Assembly: GCA_003153505.1 (NCBI GenBank)
Contig: PLZA01000030.1
Location: forward strand, 17,673-50,403
DNA: 32,731 nt
Reading direction: 5' to 3'
Source: Candidatus Dormiibacterota bacterium
GTDB lineage: Bacteria > Chloroflexota > Dormibacteria > Aeolococcales > Aeolococcaceae
Part shown: piece by piece, positions 30,726-32,731 of the stretch
How the letters are laid out: every line of letters starts with the position of its first letter
Position numbering within the stretch: the first letter of the stretch is position 1
Notes under the pieces: model-generated
Databases searched by the model: none
Told to the model about the DNA's origin: nothing
Seen by the model: the letters and a program-made list of their open reading frames with translations, nothing else
Translations under genes and position numbers: made by a program

Positions 30726-32731
30726 TACCGGCGCCACCTCGACCGCGGTGGTGTCGGCGACCCTCCGGGAACGGCTCGATCAGGTGCCCGAGCTCGCCAG
30801 GCTGGGCGCCGCGCGCGGCGGGATCGTTGCGGGCGTCCCCTCGGGCGCGGTCGGGCTGATCGCCTGGTGGCTGCGCGAAACGACATCTCGAACCGTGCTG
30901 GTCGTTGCGGCCGAATCCGAGCGCGTGTATGCCGACTCACTCGTCTGGGACGGTGGCACGGGCGCGGCGATCTTTCCCGCGGGCGACACACCCCCCTTCG
31001 ACAGGGTCCCGCCGTCGGAGGAGGTGACCCGCGCGCGTCTCGCGACCCTGATGCGGCTGCACGCCCGCGCGGAGCCGCTCTTGGTGGTGGCCTCACCCCG
31101 CGGCCTGCTCCGGCCGACCCTGTCGCGCACCGTGGTCGAGGCTGGGCTGACCGAGGTCAGGCGGGGCGAGCGGCTGCCCCGCGACGGGCTCGTGGCGCGG
31201 CTCGTGGAACTCGGGTACCGCCGCGAAAGCGCCGTCTCCGTCCCCGGCGACTTCGCTGTCCGTGGCGGCATCGTCGACGTCTTCGGTGTCGACCGAGCCC
31301 GTCCATGGCGGGCCGAATGGTTCGGCGATGACGTCGAGGATCTGCGCGCCTTCGACCCTGCGACCCAGGAGTCGATCGCCAAGCTCGAATCGGCACAGGT
31401 CTGGCCGGCTCGAGAACTCGACCTCAGTCGCGCATCGGTGGGGCGTGCGCTCGCATCGGTCGCGGCGCTCGATGCCGGCGCGTTGCGCGACGACGTGCGT
31501 GAGCAGTGGGAGAGCGACTGCGAGATGCTCACCACCGGCGTCTATGAGGAGGGGCTCGACCTGTTCTTTCCCTACCTCGGCGAGGAGCAGCCGTCGACCC
31601 TGCTCGACCACCTCAATGATCCAATCGTGCTGCTCGATGGAGGACGCGAGCGGCTGATCGCCGCAGCCGAGCGGCACGCTGCCGAGATCGAGGACCTTCG
31701 CGTTCAGGAGGAGGCCAGAGGCGAGCTCCCACCCGGGGCGGCGGCGGGACTGATCGACGTCGAGGTCCTCTTCTCGGCACTCGATCGCTATCCCTGCTTC
31801 GACCTGGTACGCGAAGCCCCGACAGGGGTTGCGCCGGCAGCCGATCTCGGATGGCGGGGCGTGGACAGCTACGTCGGCCGTTTCGACGCGTTCGTCCGCG
31901 AGGCATTGCATGAGCGCGATGCGCATGGGTGCGTGCTCGTGGTGTCTCGACAGCAGCACCGAGTCGAGGAGCTCGCAGCTGAGCATGGTGCGGACACCGT
32001 CGATGCGCCGGACTTCGGGGCATCGTCGACCCCACTGCCGGCGGGCACGATCCTGGTCGCTTCGGCCGACCTCACTCAGGGCTTCGCCACCGCCGACGGG
32101 TCGGTGCACGTTTACACCGACGCCGAGCTGTTCGGTGCGGTCAAGCGGCGCCGTTCGGTGCTTGCCCGGGGATCACGTCGCGCGGTGTCGACGTCGGCGC
32201 GCGGCTCGCGCAGGGCGGCCAGCGGCAACGCCGCGCGCGAAACCTTCGTGCTCCAGTTCGCACCCGGCGACCTGGTGGTGCATCGCGATCACGGAATCTC
32301 GCGCTTTGTCGAGATGCGCGCGGTCACCGACGACGGTGGCGCCGTGCACGAGTACATGCTCCTGGAATATGCGGAGGGCGACCGGCTCTTCGTTCCGACG
32401 CAGCACCTCGATCGCGTCGACCGCTATGTGGGCGGCGCCGAGTCGCATCCGAAGCTGTCCCGGCTCGGGAGTGGCGAATGGGAGCGGACGCGGCGCCGCG
32501 TCAAGGAGCGCACCGAGGAGGTGGCTCGCGAGTTGCTCGGCCTCTACTCACGGCGCGAGCAGGCGCAGGGTCATGCGTACGCTCCCGACGGCGCGTGGCA
32601 ACAGGAGCTGGAGGGCTCATTCCCGTACCAGGAAACGCCGGACCAGGTGCTCGTGCTCGAGGAGATCAAGCGCGACATGGAAGCCTCCCGCCCCATGGAC
32701 CGGGTGGTCTGCGGCGACGTCGGCTTCGGCA
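30709..32731 (+). CDS. mfd: Transcription-repair coupling factor Mfd, 5' part
   Basis: The first ~674 residues of Mfd are visible; the window ends at CGDVGFG, just inside Walker A of the helicase domain. The UvrB-like N-terminal domains contain VPGDFAVRGGIVDVFGVD, and the RNA-polymerase-interacting CarD-like domain starts near residue 517 (FAPGDLVVHRDHGISRF), then LEYAEGDRLFVPTQHLDRVDRY. The helicase begins with SFPYQETPDQ. Mfd removes RNA polymerase stalled at lesions and recruits UvrA. The start is uncertain: GTG 30709 overlaps pth by 17 bases, while GTG 30748 and 30751 are alternatives. Frame and family are clear. Confidence 0.94.
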   Translation, partial: MPARTDTGATSTAVVSATLRERLDQVPELARLGAARGGIVAGVPSGAVGLIAWWLRETTSRTVLVVAAESERVYADSLVWDGGTGAAIFPAGDTPPFDRVPPSEEVTRARLATLMRLHARAEPLLVVASPRGLLRPTLSRTVVEAGLTEVRRGERLPRDGLVARLVELGYRRESAVSVPGDFAVRGGIVDVFGVDRARPWRAEWFGDDVEDLRAFDPATQESIAKLESAQVWPARELDLSRASVGRALASVAALDAGALRDDVREQWESDCEMLTTGVYEEGLDLFFPYLGEEQPSTLLDHLNDPIVLLDGGRERLIAAAERHAAEIEDLRVQEEARGELPPGAAAGLIDVEVLFSALDRYPCFDLVREAPTGVAPAADLGWRGVDSYVGRFDAFVREALHERDAHGCVLVVSRQQHRVEELAAEHGADTVDAPDFGASSTPLPAGTILVASADLTQGFATADGSVHVYTDAELFGAVKRRRSVLARGSRRAVSTSARGSRRAASGNAARETFVLQFAPGDLVVHRDHGISRFVEMRAVTDDGGAVHEYMLLEYAEGDRLFVPTQHLDRVDRYVGGAESHPKLSRLGSGEWERTRRRVKERTEEVARELLGLYSRREQAQGHAYAPDGAWQQELEGSFPYQETPDQVLVLEEIKRDMEASRPMDRVVCGDVGFG

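Overview
This is a high-GC bacterial chromosome segment packed with housekeeping genes. I see no phage, insertion sequence, CRISPR array or plasmid gene. Three things argue against a typical actinobacterium: a bS21 gene (rpsU), a membrane-anchored RNase Y, and a perfect CIRCE/HrcA heat-shock system. A Chloroflexota or Candidatus Dormibacterota-like lineage fits best, but this is inferred from gene content only.

Layout. 1-691: the 3' end of the primary sigma factor gene and a tRNA-Asn. 756-3412: a DUF4234-type membrane protein, a ParA-like ATPase overlapping a tiny tail-anchored protein, and radC. 3416-7276: a glutaryl-CoA dehydrogenase-like gene, a membrane thioredoxin/DUF4395 pair, a DUF3501 gene and a glycosyltransferase. 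7319-10557: two tandem metal-chelatase AAA+ subunits, one I+D-type with a VWA domain and one I-type. 10576-17090: lepA, a 4-TM protein, hemW, then CIRCE-hrcA-grpE-dnaJ with no dnaK. 17127-19494 (minus): rsmE-mtaB-HIT, each coupled by an ATGA overlap. 19528-25543: an alpha/beta hydrolase, RNase Y, a LysR regulator divergent from an unknown helical protein, an S33 peptidase and a GGDEF protein. 25711-29444: a helicase-nuclease divergent from a sirtuin. 29502-32731: rpsU-ybeY-pth-mfd, with mfd running off the window.

Genes that work together: rpsU, ybeY, pth and lepA serve ribosome function and translation quality. mtaB and rsmE modify tRNA and rRNA. hrcA, grpE and dnaJ form a chaperone and heat-shock unit. 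mfd, radC and the helicase-nuclease concern DNA repair.

The most distinctive signals are these. Many transcription units carry a TANNNT-like -10 box only 6-9 bases before the start codon, which predicts widespread leaderless mRNAs. rpsU is the opposite, with a hairpin leader and a full-length Shine-Dalgarno. A ParA ATPase is paired with an Arg-rich tail-anchored protein and no ParB. RNase Y has lost the KH GXXG loop. The two chelatase subunits share a four-cysteine insert. An orphan LPXTG-like sorting signal lies beside an N-terminally truncated GAF-GGDEF gene.
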